A stretch of DNA of 17,710 nucleotides from Clostridiales bacterium. GTDB taxonomy: Bacteria > Bacillota > Clostridia > Christensenellales > CAG-138. Below the pieces are notes generated by a model. It was not told the DNA's origin. It searched no databases and was given only the letters and a program-made list of their open reading frames with translations. The stretch is from contig WRCT01000015.1 in assembly GCA_009783775.1 (NCBI GenBank), positions 1 to 17,710 of the forward strand. The letters run 5' to 3'. Position 1 is the first letter of the stretch, and every line of letters starts with the position of its first letter. The translations under genes and the position numbers were made by a program. Positions 8,069-16,246 of this stretch are shown here, piece by piece.

Positions 8069-9550
8069 CTACGACGCTTTTATCCCATACACTTGCAACA
8101 GCCTTTCAAAAGAAACATCGTCATCTGTGAGTTTTCTTAAAAGGATTTGATTCTCCGCAATAATCTCTTTTATTGAAAGATTACGAAGAAACGCCTCGTT
8201 TAGGATTCTTGACAGCGTTTCATATTCCTGAAGATTCATACCAACAAGAAACAAACTGTCGTCTTCGGGTTTAATTCGGAGAGTGAAGGAGCAACTCGGC
8301 CTCGGCATACCCTCAATATTCGCAAAAGAAAGCAAAGCAAATTCATCAGTACCCTGACGGTAGGTGCGAGAACAAAACATACTTCTCCAGTCGCCGCCGT
8401 TGATGGAACAAGAAATTGAATACTCTCCATCCACAGCGTTTTGAAAGCGCAGTTTCGCATTCTCTGAGGGATATTTGACTTCATAAGCCGCGTTCCGTTC
8501 AAAGGTAAAAGCGGAGATTCCGTCTTGTGCGCGGGCTTCCGCGAAGAACTTGTTCTTTTCTTGATCATGGGAAACTGTCACCCGTTTTATCCCCACCATT
8601 TGAACATACTGGTAGAAGGCGTCCAAATCATATTTACTTATTAACTCGAAGTAAGGCTCGCCATTTGCCTCCAGCGCGCGCTCCACCTTTTCTTTGTCAT
8701 ACTCCACTTTTTCAAATGGCAGCGCCAAACCGAAATGGTAATTGACAAGCGTGCTTTCAAAAGTTCCGCTTTCAAAAGCCTGCACCGCCATTTTCGTGTA
8801 TTCGTCCGGCTCGGGCGTTGGGGTTGGAATGGGCGTTGCCGTTGGCGCGGCCGTGATGTCCGGCGTTGGTCTGCTTGCGCCCAAATAGTTGTCATCATCG
8901 CTGCCCTTGTCCATGGGCAGGATATAGCGGAGCTCCGAACCCGACGGGGATTTGAGGATTTCATCGTTCGTAATCAGCGCTACTTCACGAACTACTGTTT
9001 CCATCCAATCCACCCACGCGGAGTGTTTGGTTTTATAGGAAACACAAAGATACCCTTCCTTGACGCAATAAAAGTTCGTTATGATTCCGGAGCCTACAGT
9101 AATATCATAGAGCGCGAAATCATATAGCTCTCGCATGGTTGTTTCCCCAAGTTCGATAAAGTCAAAATCTGCTTTACTTCTGATTCTATCGTTATGAAAG
9201 CCCAACACCCCAAGACCTTGCTTATCAAAGAAAATGAACGCCAAACCGCCGCTGTCGTCTTTGAGTATGACATAGCTGCCTTCATACGTCTTTCTCTCGA
9301 ATTCGACTGCAAACCGCTTGGAAAAAGAACTGTAATACACTTTGGGGTACTGATTATAATTTCGGGCTGAATACGTCACTCGTTCTACATACGCTTTAAG
9401 CGTTTCAACAGGATACGCCACCGTAATCAAATCCTGCCACGCGGGAGACGCAGGCGCGGGCGTGGACATACCGGCGGGAACAGACCCCGCGCAGGACACG
9501 GCGAGCAATAAAATCAGAACCATCAAAACGGAAACGATCAGTTTTTTCAT
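8069..9550 (-). CDS. Low-GC two-domain lipoprotein of unknown function
   Basis: A 493-residue protein starting at the ATG at 9550, with a basic, hydrophobic signal (MKKLIVSVLMVLILLLAVSC) whose lipobox AVSC predicts lipidation of C20, so it should sit on the outer face of the membrane. An upstream in-frame start at 9658 would run through the divergent dnaE gene and is rejected. After the signal come a first globular part (about 38-225), a Pro/Thr-rich linker (about 226-250, PTPIPTPTPEPDE) and a second globular part (about 250-493). I recognise no family in either part. Base composition is clearly lower in G+C than in the neighbours (22 of 60 in line 8101-8160), which hints at a separate origin. 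There is no Shine-Dalgarno sequence; the promoter -10 lies 7 bases before the ATG. It is transcribed divergently from dnaE. Confidence 0.85.
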   Translation of the reverse strand: MKKLIVSVLMVLILLLAVSCAGSVPAGMSTPAPASPAWQDLITVAYPVETLKAYVERVTYSARNYNQYPKVYYSSFSKRFAVEFERKTYEGSYVILKDDSGGLAFIFFDKQGLGVLGFHNDRIRSKADFDFIELGETTMRELYDFALYDITVGSGIITNFYCVKEGYLCVSYKTKHSAWVDWMETVVREVALITNDEILKSPSGSELRYILPMDKGSDDDNYLGASRPTPDITAAPTATPIPTPTPEPDEYTKMAVQAFESGTFESTLVNYHFGLALPFEKVEYDKEKVERALEANGEPYFELISKYDLDAFYQYVQMVGIKRVTVSHDQEKNKFFAEARAQDGISAFTFERNAAYEVKYPSENAKLRFQNAVDGEYSISCSINGGDWRSMFCSRTYRQGTDEFALLSFANIEGMPRPSCSFTLRIKPEDDSLFLVGMNLQEYETLSRILNEAFLRNLSIKEIIAENQILLRKLTDDDVSFERLLQVYGIKAS

Positions 9551-9557
9551 CAACAAA

Positions 9558-9586
9558 ACTATATCATTTCCCGCACTGCATTTCAA
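9558..9586 (-). promoter_or_regulatory. Promoter of the lipoprotein gene, predicted leaderless transcript
   Basis: On the minus strand TTGAAA (9586-9581) and TATAGT (9563-9558) are 17 bases apart. Only 7 bases (9557-9551) separate the -10 box from the ATG at 9550, so the predicted start of transcription falls on or next to the start codon. Confidence 0.65.
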
Positions 9587-9607
9587 GTCGCCCAGTATCA
9601 AATTTTG

Positions 9608-9616
9608 TGTTATAAT
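9608..9616 (+). promoter_or_regulatory. Extended -10 promoter of dnaE, predicted leaderless transcript
   Basis: TGTTATAAT (9608-9616) is a perfect extended -10 element (TGn plus TATAAT). No good -35 box is seen at the right distance (9588-9593 is TCGCCC), which an extended -10 can compensate for. Six bases (9617-9622, ACCCCT) separate it from the dnaE ATG, so the mRNA should begin at or beside the start codon. Confidence 0.65.
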
Positions 9617-9622
9617 ACCCCT

Positions 9623-12600
9623 ATGAAACCATTCGTCCACCTTCACGTTCATACGCAATACAGCCTATTAGACGGCGCGGCACGCATTCCCGAACTGGTC
9701 GCGCGCGCCAAGGCGCTGGGTCAGGAGGCGCTGGCCATCACCGATCATGGCGTCATGTATGGCGTGGTGGACTTTTTCCGCGCCTGCAAGCAGGAGGGCA
9801 TACACCCCATTCTGGGCATGGAGGCCTATGCCGCGCCGCGCCATTACACCCTGCGCGAGGGCGGCGCGGACCGCGAAAACGCGCACTTGATCCTGCTGGC
9901 CAAAAACGAGACGGGCTATCTCAACCTCATGCAGCTTTCCTCCGAGGCCTTCATTCACGGTTTCTACTACAAACCGCGTATTGACTATGACCTGCTCGAA
10001 AAGCACAAGGAGGGGCTGGTCTGCCTGTCCGCTTGCTTGGCGGGCGACATTCCGCAGCATTTTATGAACGGCAGGGACGAGGCCGCTTACGCGCTGGCAA
10101 GACGGCTGCGTGATATGTTCGGCGAGGACTTTTATATCGAGCTGCAAAACCACGGTATTCCCGAGCAAAAAGACGTGCTGCCCAAACTGGCCGCGCTGGC
10201 CCAAGAGCTGGGAGTCAAAACAGTGGCGACGAATGACATCCACTATGTCAGCCGTGACGATGCCGAGGCGCAGGACACCCTGCTCTGTATTCAAACGCAG
10301 CAGTTTGTCGACGAGCCCAACCGTATGCGTATGCAGCAGGAGGAGTTCTACGTCAAGTCCTATGACGAGATGGCGACCGCCCTGCCCGACTACCCCGAGG
10401 CGCTGGCCAATACGCTGGAGGTCGCGGCAAAGTGTAACGTGGAGATCGCGTTCGGCGTCCGCCGCCTGCCCGAGTACCCCATGTCGGCGGGCGAGGGTAC
10501 GGACAAAGAGGCGTATCTGAAAAAACTCTGCGAGCAGGGCCTAAATAAAAAAATGCCCCTCGCGGACGAATCCGTGCGGCAGCGGCTGACCTTTGAACTC
10601 GATGTCATCACCTCGATGGGTTTTGTCGATTATTTCTTGATCGTGTGGGACTTCATTTACTTCGCCAAATCACGCGGTATCGTGGTCGGCCCTGGCCGTG
10701 GCAGCGGCGCGGGCAGCATTGCCGCCTACGCGCTGGACATCACGGACGTGGACCCGATCCGCTACTCGCTGCTGTTCGAGCGGTTCCTAAACCCCGAGCG
10801 TATCTCCATGCCCGACTTCGATATCGACTTCTGCTACGAGCGGCGGCAGGAGGTAATCGACTATGTCAGCGCGAAGTACGGCGATGGCCATGTCGCGCAA
10901 ATCATCACCTTCGGCACCATGGCGGCCAAAGCCGTGATCCGTGACGTGGGCCGCGCGTTGCAGGTACCCTACGCCGAGGTGGACCGTCTGGCCAAGATGA
11001 TCCCGAATATCCTGAAAATCACCATTGAAAAAGCGCTGACCATCTCGCCTGAACTAAAGGCGCTCTACGACAACGACGAGACGACGCGCAAGGTCATCGA
11101 CCTCTCCCAAAAACTGGAGGGCCTGCCTCGCCACAGCTCCACCCATGCCGCGGGTGTGGTCATCTCCGGCGCGCCGCTCTCCGCCGTCGTGCCCCTGCAA
11201 TGCAACGACGACATCATCACCACGCAGTTCACCATGAACACCCTGGAGGAGCTGGGTCTGCTCAAGATGGACTTTTTGGGCCTGCGCACGCTTACTGTGA
11301 TACGCGACACAATCGACTTTGTGGGGAACATCACACCGCCTCATAATGATTTTGACGATCCCAAAGTCTATCAAATGATCGCGCGCGGTGACACGGATGG
11401 CGTGTTTCAGTTGGAGTCTGCGGGCATGCGCCAGTTCATGGGACAGTTGAAACCCGACTGCTTTGAGGATCTAATCGCGGGCATCTCCCTCTACCGCCCG
11501 GGCCCGATGGACTCGATCCCCAAGTATGTGCGCGGCAAGCATAACCCGTCCTCCATCTCCTACCTGCACCCGCTGCTCGAACCCATCTTGTCCGCCACCT
11601 ACGGCTGTATCGTGTACCAGGAGCAGGTCATGGAGATCGTGCGCGCGCTGGCGGGTTACTCCTACGGGCGCAGCGACCTGATTCGCCGCGCCATGAGCAA
11701 GAAAAAACGTGACGTCATGGCACGCGAGCGTGAATGCTTTATCCATGGCACGGAGGGCGTGGACGGGGCGGTTCGGCGCGGCGTGCCGGAGGCGGTCGCG
11801 GGCCGTATCTTCGACGAGATGATGGACTTTGCCGAATACGCCTTCAACAAATCCCACGCCGCCTGCTACGCCGTGGTGGCCTACCGCACCGCCTGGCTCA
11901 AATACTACTATCCCGTCGCGTTTTTCGCCGCGACCATCAACAGCTACATGATCAACACAGACAGCGTCGCGCACTATGTCTACGCCGCGCGGGCGCAGGG
12001 CATCCCGCTGCTGCCACCGGACGTCAACGCCAGCGGCGCGAAGTTCTCCGTCGAGGGGAACGCGATCCGTTTCGGCCTGTCAGCCGTAAAAAACGTGGGC
12101 GACGCCGCCATGCGCGCCATGGTATTGGATCGGGAGCAGAACGGCAAGTTCACCGATTTTTCAGATTTTGTCATGCGCTGCGAGGGCCTGAACAAGCGTA
12201 TGCTCGAAAATCTGATCTGCGCGGGCGGCTTTGACAGCATGGGCCACACCCGCGCGCAGCTGCTCCAAACCTTTGAGCGAGAACTGGACGGCGCGCAAAA
12301 GGAGCGCAAAATGCGCGCCACGGGACAGATGTCCTTGTTTGATATGGGCGGCGGCATAGAAACAAAAAAAACACAGCAATCCGTCTCAGACACACCCGAA
12401 CTCACCCATCGGATCAAGCTGCAGCGCGAGCGCGAATCCACCGGCCTGTACCTCAGCGGCCACCCGCTCGACGATTACGCCGACGTTCTGGCAAAACAAC
12501 CCCATCAAGTGTTGGACCTCATGGAATCCGACGGCGCGACAGGCGTCGCAGACAACGCCATCGTGCAGGTGGGCGGCCTGCTCACGCAATGCAAGCAGCG

Positions 12601-13033
12601 TCCTGCCAAATCGGGCAACGGCCTTATCGGCTACGCCACGCTCGAGGGCATCACGGGCAGTGTGGAAGTGGTCGTCTTCACCAAAACCCTGCAAAGCTAC
12701 GGCCGGTACTTTCACGACGACAGCCCCGTGCTGGCGCGCGGCAAGCTGAATATCCGCGAGGACCGCAGCAATTCCCTGCTGATCGACGAACTCTCCCCGC
12801 TCGATCAGGCTGGCAAGAACCTCTATCTGCGCCTACCCACAGTAACCGACGAAGTGCAAGCGCGCGTCCGCCGTCTGCTCAAAGATTTCCCGGGCAATAC
12901 GCCCGTTATTCTATACGACAGCGCGAAAAACATTGCCCGCCAGGCGCCGCAGGGCTGGAACGTCCAGTGGGGCGAAGCACTCAAACAACTTCTGGAGCAG
13001 GAGTTTGGCGAAACAAACGTCAAACTAAAATAA
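9623..13033 (+). CDS. dnaE: DNA polymerase III subunit alpha
   Basis: A 1136-residue C-family replicative polymerase, full length for the family. It copies DNA at the fork; in Clostridia DnaE often works beside PolC. The N-terminal PHP domain begins almost at the start codon (HLHVHTQYSLLDGA, metal ligands H8 and H10; ITDHGVMYG; TNDIHY) and looks intact, so metal-dependent proofreading is possible. Polymerase motifs are GPGRGSGAGS (about 357), PDFDIDF with catalytic D400 and D402, and KMDFLGLRTL with D550 as third aspartate, aligning well with E. coli D401/D403/D555. RRAMSKKK, FNKSHAACYA, LSGHPLDDY (about 943) and an OB fold (about 978-1060) follow. The ATG at 9623 is fixed by the PHP start; an upstream TTG at 9605 precedes the -10 box. 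No Shine-Dalgarno sequence is present. The first downstream gene has its own promoter. Confidence 0.98.
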   Translation: MKPFVHLHVHTQYSLLDGAARIPELVARAKALGQEALAITDHGVMYGVVDFFRACKQEGIHPILGMEAYAAPRHYTLREGGADRENAHLILLAKNETGYLNLMQLSSEAFIHGFYYKPRIDYDLLEKHKEGLVCLSACLAGDIPQHFMNGRDEAAYALARRLRDMFGEDFYIELQNHGIPEQKDVLPKLAALAQELGVKTVATNDIHYVSRDDAEAQDTLLCIQTQQFVDEPNRMRMQQEEFYVKSYDEMATALPDYPEALANTLEVAAKCNVEIAFGVRRLPEYPMSAGEGTDKEAYLKKLCEQGLNKKMPLADESVRQRLTFELDVITSMGFVDYFLIVWDFIYFAKSRGIVVGPGRGSGAGSIAAYALDITDVDPIRYSLLFERFLNPERISMPDFDIDFCYERRQEVIDYVSAKYGDGHVAQIITFGTMAAKAVIRDVGRALQVPYAEVDRLAKMIPNILKITIEKALTISPELKALYDNDETTRKVIDLSQKLEGLPRHSSTHAAGVVISGAPLSAVVPLQCNDDIITTQFTMNTLEELGLLKMDFLGLRTLTVIRDTIDFVGNITPPHNDFDDPKVYQMIARGDTDGVFQLESAGMRQFMGQLKPDCFEDLIAGISLYRPGPMDSIPKYVRGKHNPSSISYLHPLLEPILSATYGCIVYQEQVMEIVRALAGYSYGRSDLIRRAMSKKKRDVMARERECFIHGTEGVDGAVRRGVPEAVAGRIFDEMMDFAEYAFNKSHAACYAVVAYRTAWLKYYYPVAFFAATINSYMINTDSVAHYVYAARAQGIPLLPPDVNASGAKFSVEGNAIRFGLSAVKNVGDAAMRAMVLDREQNGKFTDFSDFVMRCEGLNKRMLENLICAGGFDSMGHTRAQLLQTFERELDGAQKERKMRATGQMSLFDMGGGIETKKTQQSVSDTPELTHRIKLQRERESTGLYLSGHPLDDYADVLAKQPHQVLDLMESDGATGVADNAIVQVGGLLTQCKQRPAKSGNGLIGYATLEGITGSVEVVVFTKTLQSYGRYFHDDSPVLARGKLNIREDRSNSLLIDELSPLDQAGKNLYLRLPTVTDEVQARVRRLLKDFPGNTPVILYDSAKNIARQAPQGWNVQWGEALKQLLEQEFGETNVKLK

Positions 13034-13047
13034 GCGACTGTATAACC

Positions 13048-13076
13048 TTGAAAAAAACACAATCCCATGATACACT
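13048..13076 (+). promoter_or_regulatory. Promoter of the DUF4160-DUF2442-rlmD unit
   Basis: TTGAAA (13048-13053) and TACACT (13071-13076) are 17 bases apart, and TGA directly before the latter makes an extended -10. Transcription would start near 13083, upstream of GGAGG (13098-13102) and the ATG at 13109. No terminator hairpin is seen between the dnaE stop and this promoter, so read-through from dnaE is also possible. Confidence 0.65.
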
Positions 13077-13108
13077 ATTTATGAAAAAGAATTGACTGGA
13101 GGCCTGGT

Positions 13109-13375
13109 ATGCCAACGCTGAGTATGTTTTTTGGAATAATTGTCACGATGTATCGGGAAGTTGGCGGCAGACATAAAGTCCCGCATTTTCACGCGGAGTA
13201 TCAGGGCGAGGAAGTTGTGGTGTGCCTGGATGGCCAGGTCCTGGAGGGCGACATTCCCGGCAAGAAACTTAAGCTGGTGCTTGCTTGGGCGGAAATTCAC
13301 CACGATGAGCTTCTTGCGAACTGGAAACTTTTAAGTGAGGGTCGGGAATACTTCAAAATAGACCCGTTGCGTTGA
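13109..13375 (+). CDS. DUF4160 domain protein
   Basis: An 88-residue protein that is the full length of the DUF4160 family. The signature is clear: MPTLSMFFGIIVTMY at the start, HKVPHFHAEYQGEE (H...HFH), and GDIPGKKLKLVLAWAEIHHDELLANWKL. The family is of unknown biochemistry and is usually encoded beside a DUF2442 gene, as here, in pairs that have been viewed as toxin-antitoxin-like. The start has GGAGG six bases upstream (13098-13102). The DUF2442 gene follows after 12 bases, and the pair has its own promoter inserted between dnaE and the rRNA methyltransferase. Whether it is toxic is not known from sequence. Confidence 0.9.
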   Translation: MPTLSMFFGIIVTMYREVGGRHKVPHFHAEYQGEEVVVCLDGQVLEGDIPGKKLKLVLAWAEIHHDELLANWKLLSEGREYFKIDPLR

Positions 13376-13387
13376 GAGGTAGTTGAT

Positions 13388-13627
13388 ATGATGCAACCCA
13401 AAGTAATAAGCGCCAAACCGCTGGCCGATTATAAAGTATTCATAGCCTTTGAGAACGGAGAGAAAAAGGTGTTTGACGCGTTGCCGTACATCAGTGGCGA
13501 CTGGTTTGGCAAGCTGCGGGAACCGGCATTTTTCAATACCGTACGCGCCTCCGGCAGAACCATTGAATGGGCAGGCGGCCAGGATATTGCGCCACACGAA
13601 CTTTATGACAATGCTGTTTCAGTCTAA
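13388..13627 (+). CDS. DUF2442 domain protein
   Basis: A 79-residue protein with the whole DUF2442 pattern: V.SAKPL.DYKVFIAFENGEKKVFD near the start, then LREPAFFNTVRASGRTIEW and ending GGQDIAPHELYDNAV. It is the usual partner of DUF4160. GAGAGGT (13374-13380), which starts inside the previous stop codon, serves as ribosome site for the ATG at 13388; a second ATG follows at 13391. Its last 23 bases overlap the start of the methyltransferase gene in another frame. A role as the antitoxin-like or DNA-binding half of the pair is only an inference from family context. Confidence 0.9.
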   Translation: MMQPKVISAKPLADYKVFIAFENGEKKVFDALPYISGDWFGKLREPAFFNTVRASGRTIEWAGGQDIAPHELYDNAVSV

Positions 13628-14936
13628 TAGCATCCACCGTACTACAGAAATCAAGAAAAACCAAGCGCTCACGCTAACCGTCACCTCCTTAAACAGCGAG
13701 GGCCAGGGGGTAGGGCGCGCCGACGGCTTTGTTGTCTTTGTGCCGGATGCGATCTCCGGTGAGACGGTACGCGCCCATATCATCAAAGCAGGCAAAAACC
13801 ATGCCGTCGCCAAGCTCATCGAGGTCCTCGAACCTTCGCCCGACCGTGTCACACCGCGCTGTCCGATTTCCTCCGTTTGCGGCGGCTGCACCCTGCAACA
13901 TATGTCCTATGCGCGTCAACTGGTTGCCAAGCGCCAAATCGTCGAGGACGCGTTAACCCGTCTGGGCGGCTTTGCGGGCGTACAGGTCGAGCTCACCCTC
14001 CCTATGACCGACCCCTGGCGCTACCGCAATAAGGGCAGCTTTCCCTTTGATGGGACGAATCTCGGCCTGTACGCCGCGCGCAGCCATCGCCTGATCCCCA
14101 TAGACGACTGCCCCATTCAAAACGAGCGCGTCATGCAAATCGCCAAGCGGGTCGAGCCCTTCGCGGGCCTGCGCCATGCAGTAGCGCGCACAACAGAGGC
14201 GGGGGAGACCATGGCCGTCATCGTAACGGCAAAAACGCTTTCAAAAGCGCAAGAGGAAAAACTGAAATCATCGCTGCCCGATGTGAACAGTCTCTATCAC
14301 AATCTGAATGCCAAAGACACCAATGTCATCTTCGGTCCCGATTTTCGTTTACTGCAAGGCAAACCCACCCTGCAAACCCAAATCGGCGGCCTGACTTTTG
14401 CCGTGGGTCCGGCCTCATTCTTACAGGTCAATCCCAAGCAAACCGAGACCCTCTACGCCGAGGCCCTGCGCCTGCTCGCGCCAAAGGCGGGGGAGACCGT
14501 CGTGGACATCTACTGCGGTATCGGCACGCTCACCCTGTTGGCCGCCAAACACGCGGCCCAAGTCATCGGTATTGAATCCGTAGCGGCGGCAGTAGAAAAC
14601 GCCCGCCAAAACGCGATACTAAACAGCATAACCAACGCCGACTTTATCGCGGGCAACGCGGAGGACATTCTACCCAAACTGGTCGCGGACGGCCTGCGGT
14701 CCGACGCGATCCTGCTCGACCCGCCGCGCAAGGGCTGCGACCCCGCCGTGCTGCACGCCATCGCCGCTTGCCGCCCATCACGCGTGGCCTATATCTCCTG
14801 CAATCCCGCCACATTAGCGCGCGACCTGAAACTACTCTGCGCCGACGGTTATACACCGGCCTACGTCCAACCCGTGGATATGTTCCCCCACACCGCCCAT
14901 ATCGAGACAGTTGCACTATTAAACTTTACAAAATAA
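13605..14936 (+). CDS. rlmD: 23S rRNA (uracil-C5)-methyltransferase, TrmA/RlmD family
   Basis: A 443-residue SAM-dependent RNA m5U methyltransferase. A TRAM RNA-binding domain (about 16-75) comes first. The iron-sulfur cluster cysteines are C86, C92 and C95 (CPISSVCGGC, C-x5-C-x2-C) with C169 as the likely fourth. The catalytic domain has DIYCGIGT (301-308, SAM loop), LDPPRKG (371-377), the nucleophile C399 in ISCNPATLARDL and the base E434 in HIETVALL. All key residues are present. The exact target (U1939, U747 or both, as in RlmCD) cannot be decided, so the symbol is provisional. ATGs at 13605 and 13611 both lie inside the DUF2442 gene and neither has a Shine-Dalgarno sequence; translation is probably coupled to DUF2442. 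In-frame sequence upstream of 13605 does not look like this family. Confidence 0.93.
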   Translation: MTMLFQSNSIHRTTEIKKNQALTLTVTSLNSEGQGVGRADGFVVFVPDAISGETVRAHIIKAGKNHAVAKLIEVLEPSPDRVTPRCPISSVCGGCTLQHMSYARQLVAKRQIVEDALTRLGGFAGVQVELTLPMTDPWRYRNKGSFPFDGTNLGLYAARSHRLIPIDDCPIQNERVMQIAKRVEPFAGLRHAVARTTEAGETMAVIVTAKTLSKAQEEKLKSSLPDVNSLYHNLNAKDTNVIFGPDFRLLQGKPTLQTQIGGLTFAVGPASFLQVNPKQTETLYAEALRLLAPKAGETVVDIYCGIGTLTLLAAKHAAQVIGIESVAAAVENARQNAILNSITNADFIAGNAEDILPKLVADGLRSDAILLDPPRKGCDPAVLHAIAACRPSRVAYISCNPATLARDLKLLCADGYTPAYVQPVDMFPHTAHIETVALLNFTK

Positions 14937-14953
14937 CCAACACGTGCTATATT
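14925..14953 (+). promoter_or_regulatory. Promoter of the phosphofructokinase operon
   Basis: TTTACA (14925-14930, inside the end of rlmD) and TATATT (14948-14953) are 17 bases apart. Transcription would begin near 14960, giving a leader of about 33 bases with a strong GGGAGGT ribosome site (14981-14987) before the ATG at 14993. A second TATAAT (14966-14971) lies in the leader but lacks a matching -35 box. Confidence 0.55.
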
Positions 14954-14992
14954 ATTTCCATCATTTATAATGGGGAAATAGGGAGGTAACTT

Positions 14993-16246
14993 ATGAATAT
15001 ACTGAGAGGCGCGGCCATAGTGGGACAGTCGGGGGGGCCAACTTCGGTCATCAACGCCAGCGCGTACGGCGTCATTCGCACCGCATTGAACAGCCCGCAC
15101 ATCACGAACGTCTACGGTGCGGCCAACGGCATACGCGGCGTGCTGGACGATGTGCTCTACGACATGGGGCAGGAGGACGCCTACGAGCTGTCGCTGCTGC
15201 TGCATACGCCCTCCTCAGCGCTGGGCTCCTGCCGCTATAAGCTCAAGCCCAGCGAGGTGGACGACACGGACTATCGCCGCATTCTCGAGATCTTTCAGAA
15301 GTATGACGTCCGCTACTTCTTCTATAACGGCGGCAACGACTCGATGGACACCTGCAATAAAATCTCCAAATACCTGCAAAAAGCGGGCTACGACTGCCGC
15401 GTCATCGGCGTGCCCAAAACGGTCGATAACGACCTCTGGGGCACAGACCACTGCCCGGGCTTTGCCTCCGCCGCCAAGTATATCGTCACCAGTTTGATGG
15501 AGCTTTACCTTGACGCGCGCGTCTACGACACACCCATGATCTGTATCGTGGAGATCATGGGCCGCCACGCGGGCTGGCTTACCGCCGCCGCCTCGGTCGC
15601 CTCGCTGGCGGGCTGCGGGCCGGATCTGGTCTACCTGCCCGAGGTGCCCTTTGACGTTACCAAGTTCTTAAATGATGTGGAGCGCGTCTACAAGGCCACC
15701 GGCAAGGTGCTGGTTGCCGTTTCGGAGGGCGTCGCGGACGCGGGCGGCAAGCTCATCGCCGAATACGGCGCCGAGGACGCGCCGGTGGACTCCTTCGGCC
15801 ACAAGCAATTGGGCGGTCTGGCCGCGACCCTGGGCAACATGGTCCGCGACCGCCTGGGCACGGTCAAGCTGCGCGGCATTGAGCTCTCCCTGCTGCAACG
15901 CTGCGCCGCACACTGCGCCTCCGAGACGGACGTGCAGGAATCTTTCCTCGCGGGCAAGACGGCGGTCGAAAGCGCGGTCAGTGGCATCACGGACAAGATG
16001 GTCGCCTTTGCCCGCCGCTATGACGAAAACGGTCAGTATGTCTGCGATATGGTTCTGCTCGATTTGGCCAATGTCGCCAACACGGAGAAAAAAGTGCCCC
16101 GCGAATGGATCAACGCGGAGGGCAACGGATTGCTGTCCAACTTCGCGGATTACCTGCTGCCGCTGATTCAAGGCGAGCCGCAGCTGGCGCGTGAGAACGG
16201 CCTGCCGCGCTTTGCGCGCCTCAAGAAAATTCGGGCAAAGGCATGA
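14993..16246 (+). CDS. pfp: 6-phosphofructokinase, probably pyrophosphate-dependent
   Basis: A 417-residue cytosolic phosphofructokinase, longer than the roughly 320 residues of bacterial ATP-type PfkA. It phosphorylates fructose 6-phosphate to the 1,6-bisphosphate. The donor is read from two motifs: GGNDS (113-117), with Asp at the position where ATP enzymes have Gly, and PKTVDND (141-147), with Lys where ATP enzymes have Gly or Thr; both favour pyrophosphate and thus a reversible step. D145 is the likely catalytic base, and MGRHAGWL (189-196) binds the sugar phosphate. N115 replaces the usual metal-binding Asp, which I recall as typical of this Clostridia subfamily. GGGAGGT (14981-14987) precedes the ATG. 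The stop overlaps the next start (ATGA), so the next two genes are in the same transcript. Confidence 0.93.
   Translation: MNILRGAAIVGQSGGPTSVINASAYGVIRTALNSPHITNVYGAANGIRGVLDDVLYDMGQEDAYELSLLLHTPSSALGSCRYKLKPSEVDDTDYRRILEIFQKYDVRYFFYNGGNDSMDTCNKISKYLQKAGYDCRVIGVPKTVDNDLWGTDHCPGFASAAKYIVTSLMELYLDARVYDTPMICIVEIMGRHAGWLTAAASVASLAGCGPDLVYLPEVPFDVTKFLNDVERVYKATGKVLVAVSEGVADAGGKLIAEYGAEDAPVDSFGHKQLGGLAATLGNMVRDRLGTVKLRGIELSLLQRCAAHCASETDVQESFLAGKTAVESAVSGITDKMVAFARRYDENGQYVCDMVLLDLANVANTEKKVPREWINAEGNGLLSNFADYLLPLIQGEPQLARENGLPRFARLKKIRAKA

Noticed and set aside
9551..9658. N-terminal extension of the lipoprotein to 9658
   Set aside because: It would run through the promoters and into dnaE, and the lipoprotein signal begins cleanly at 9550.
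11471..11974. Open frame on the minus strand inside dnaE
   Set aside because: Lies opposite highly conserved polymerase motifs; no ribosome site or family signal.
13449..13604. N-terminal extension of the methyltransferase to 13449
   Set aside because: The extra residues are the out-of-frame reading of DUF2442 and have no resemblance to RlmD-family starts.
14966..14971. TATAAT as the main -10 box of the phosphofructokinase gene
   Set aside because: The sequence at the matching -35 position (CGTGCT) is poor; TTTACA-17-TATATT just upstream is better, though TATAAT could be a minor start.
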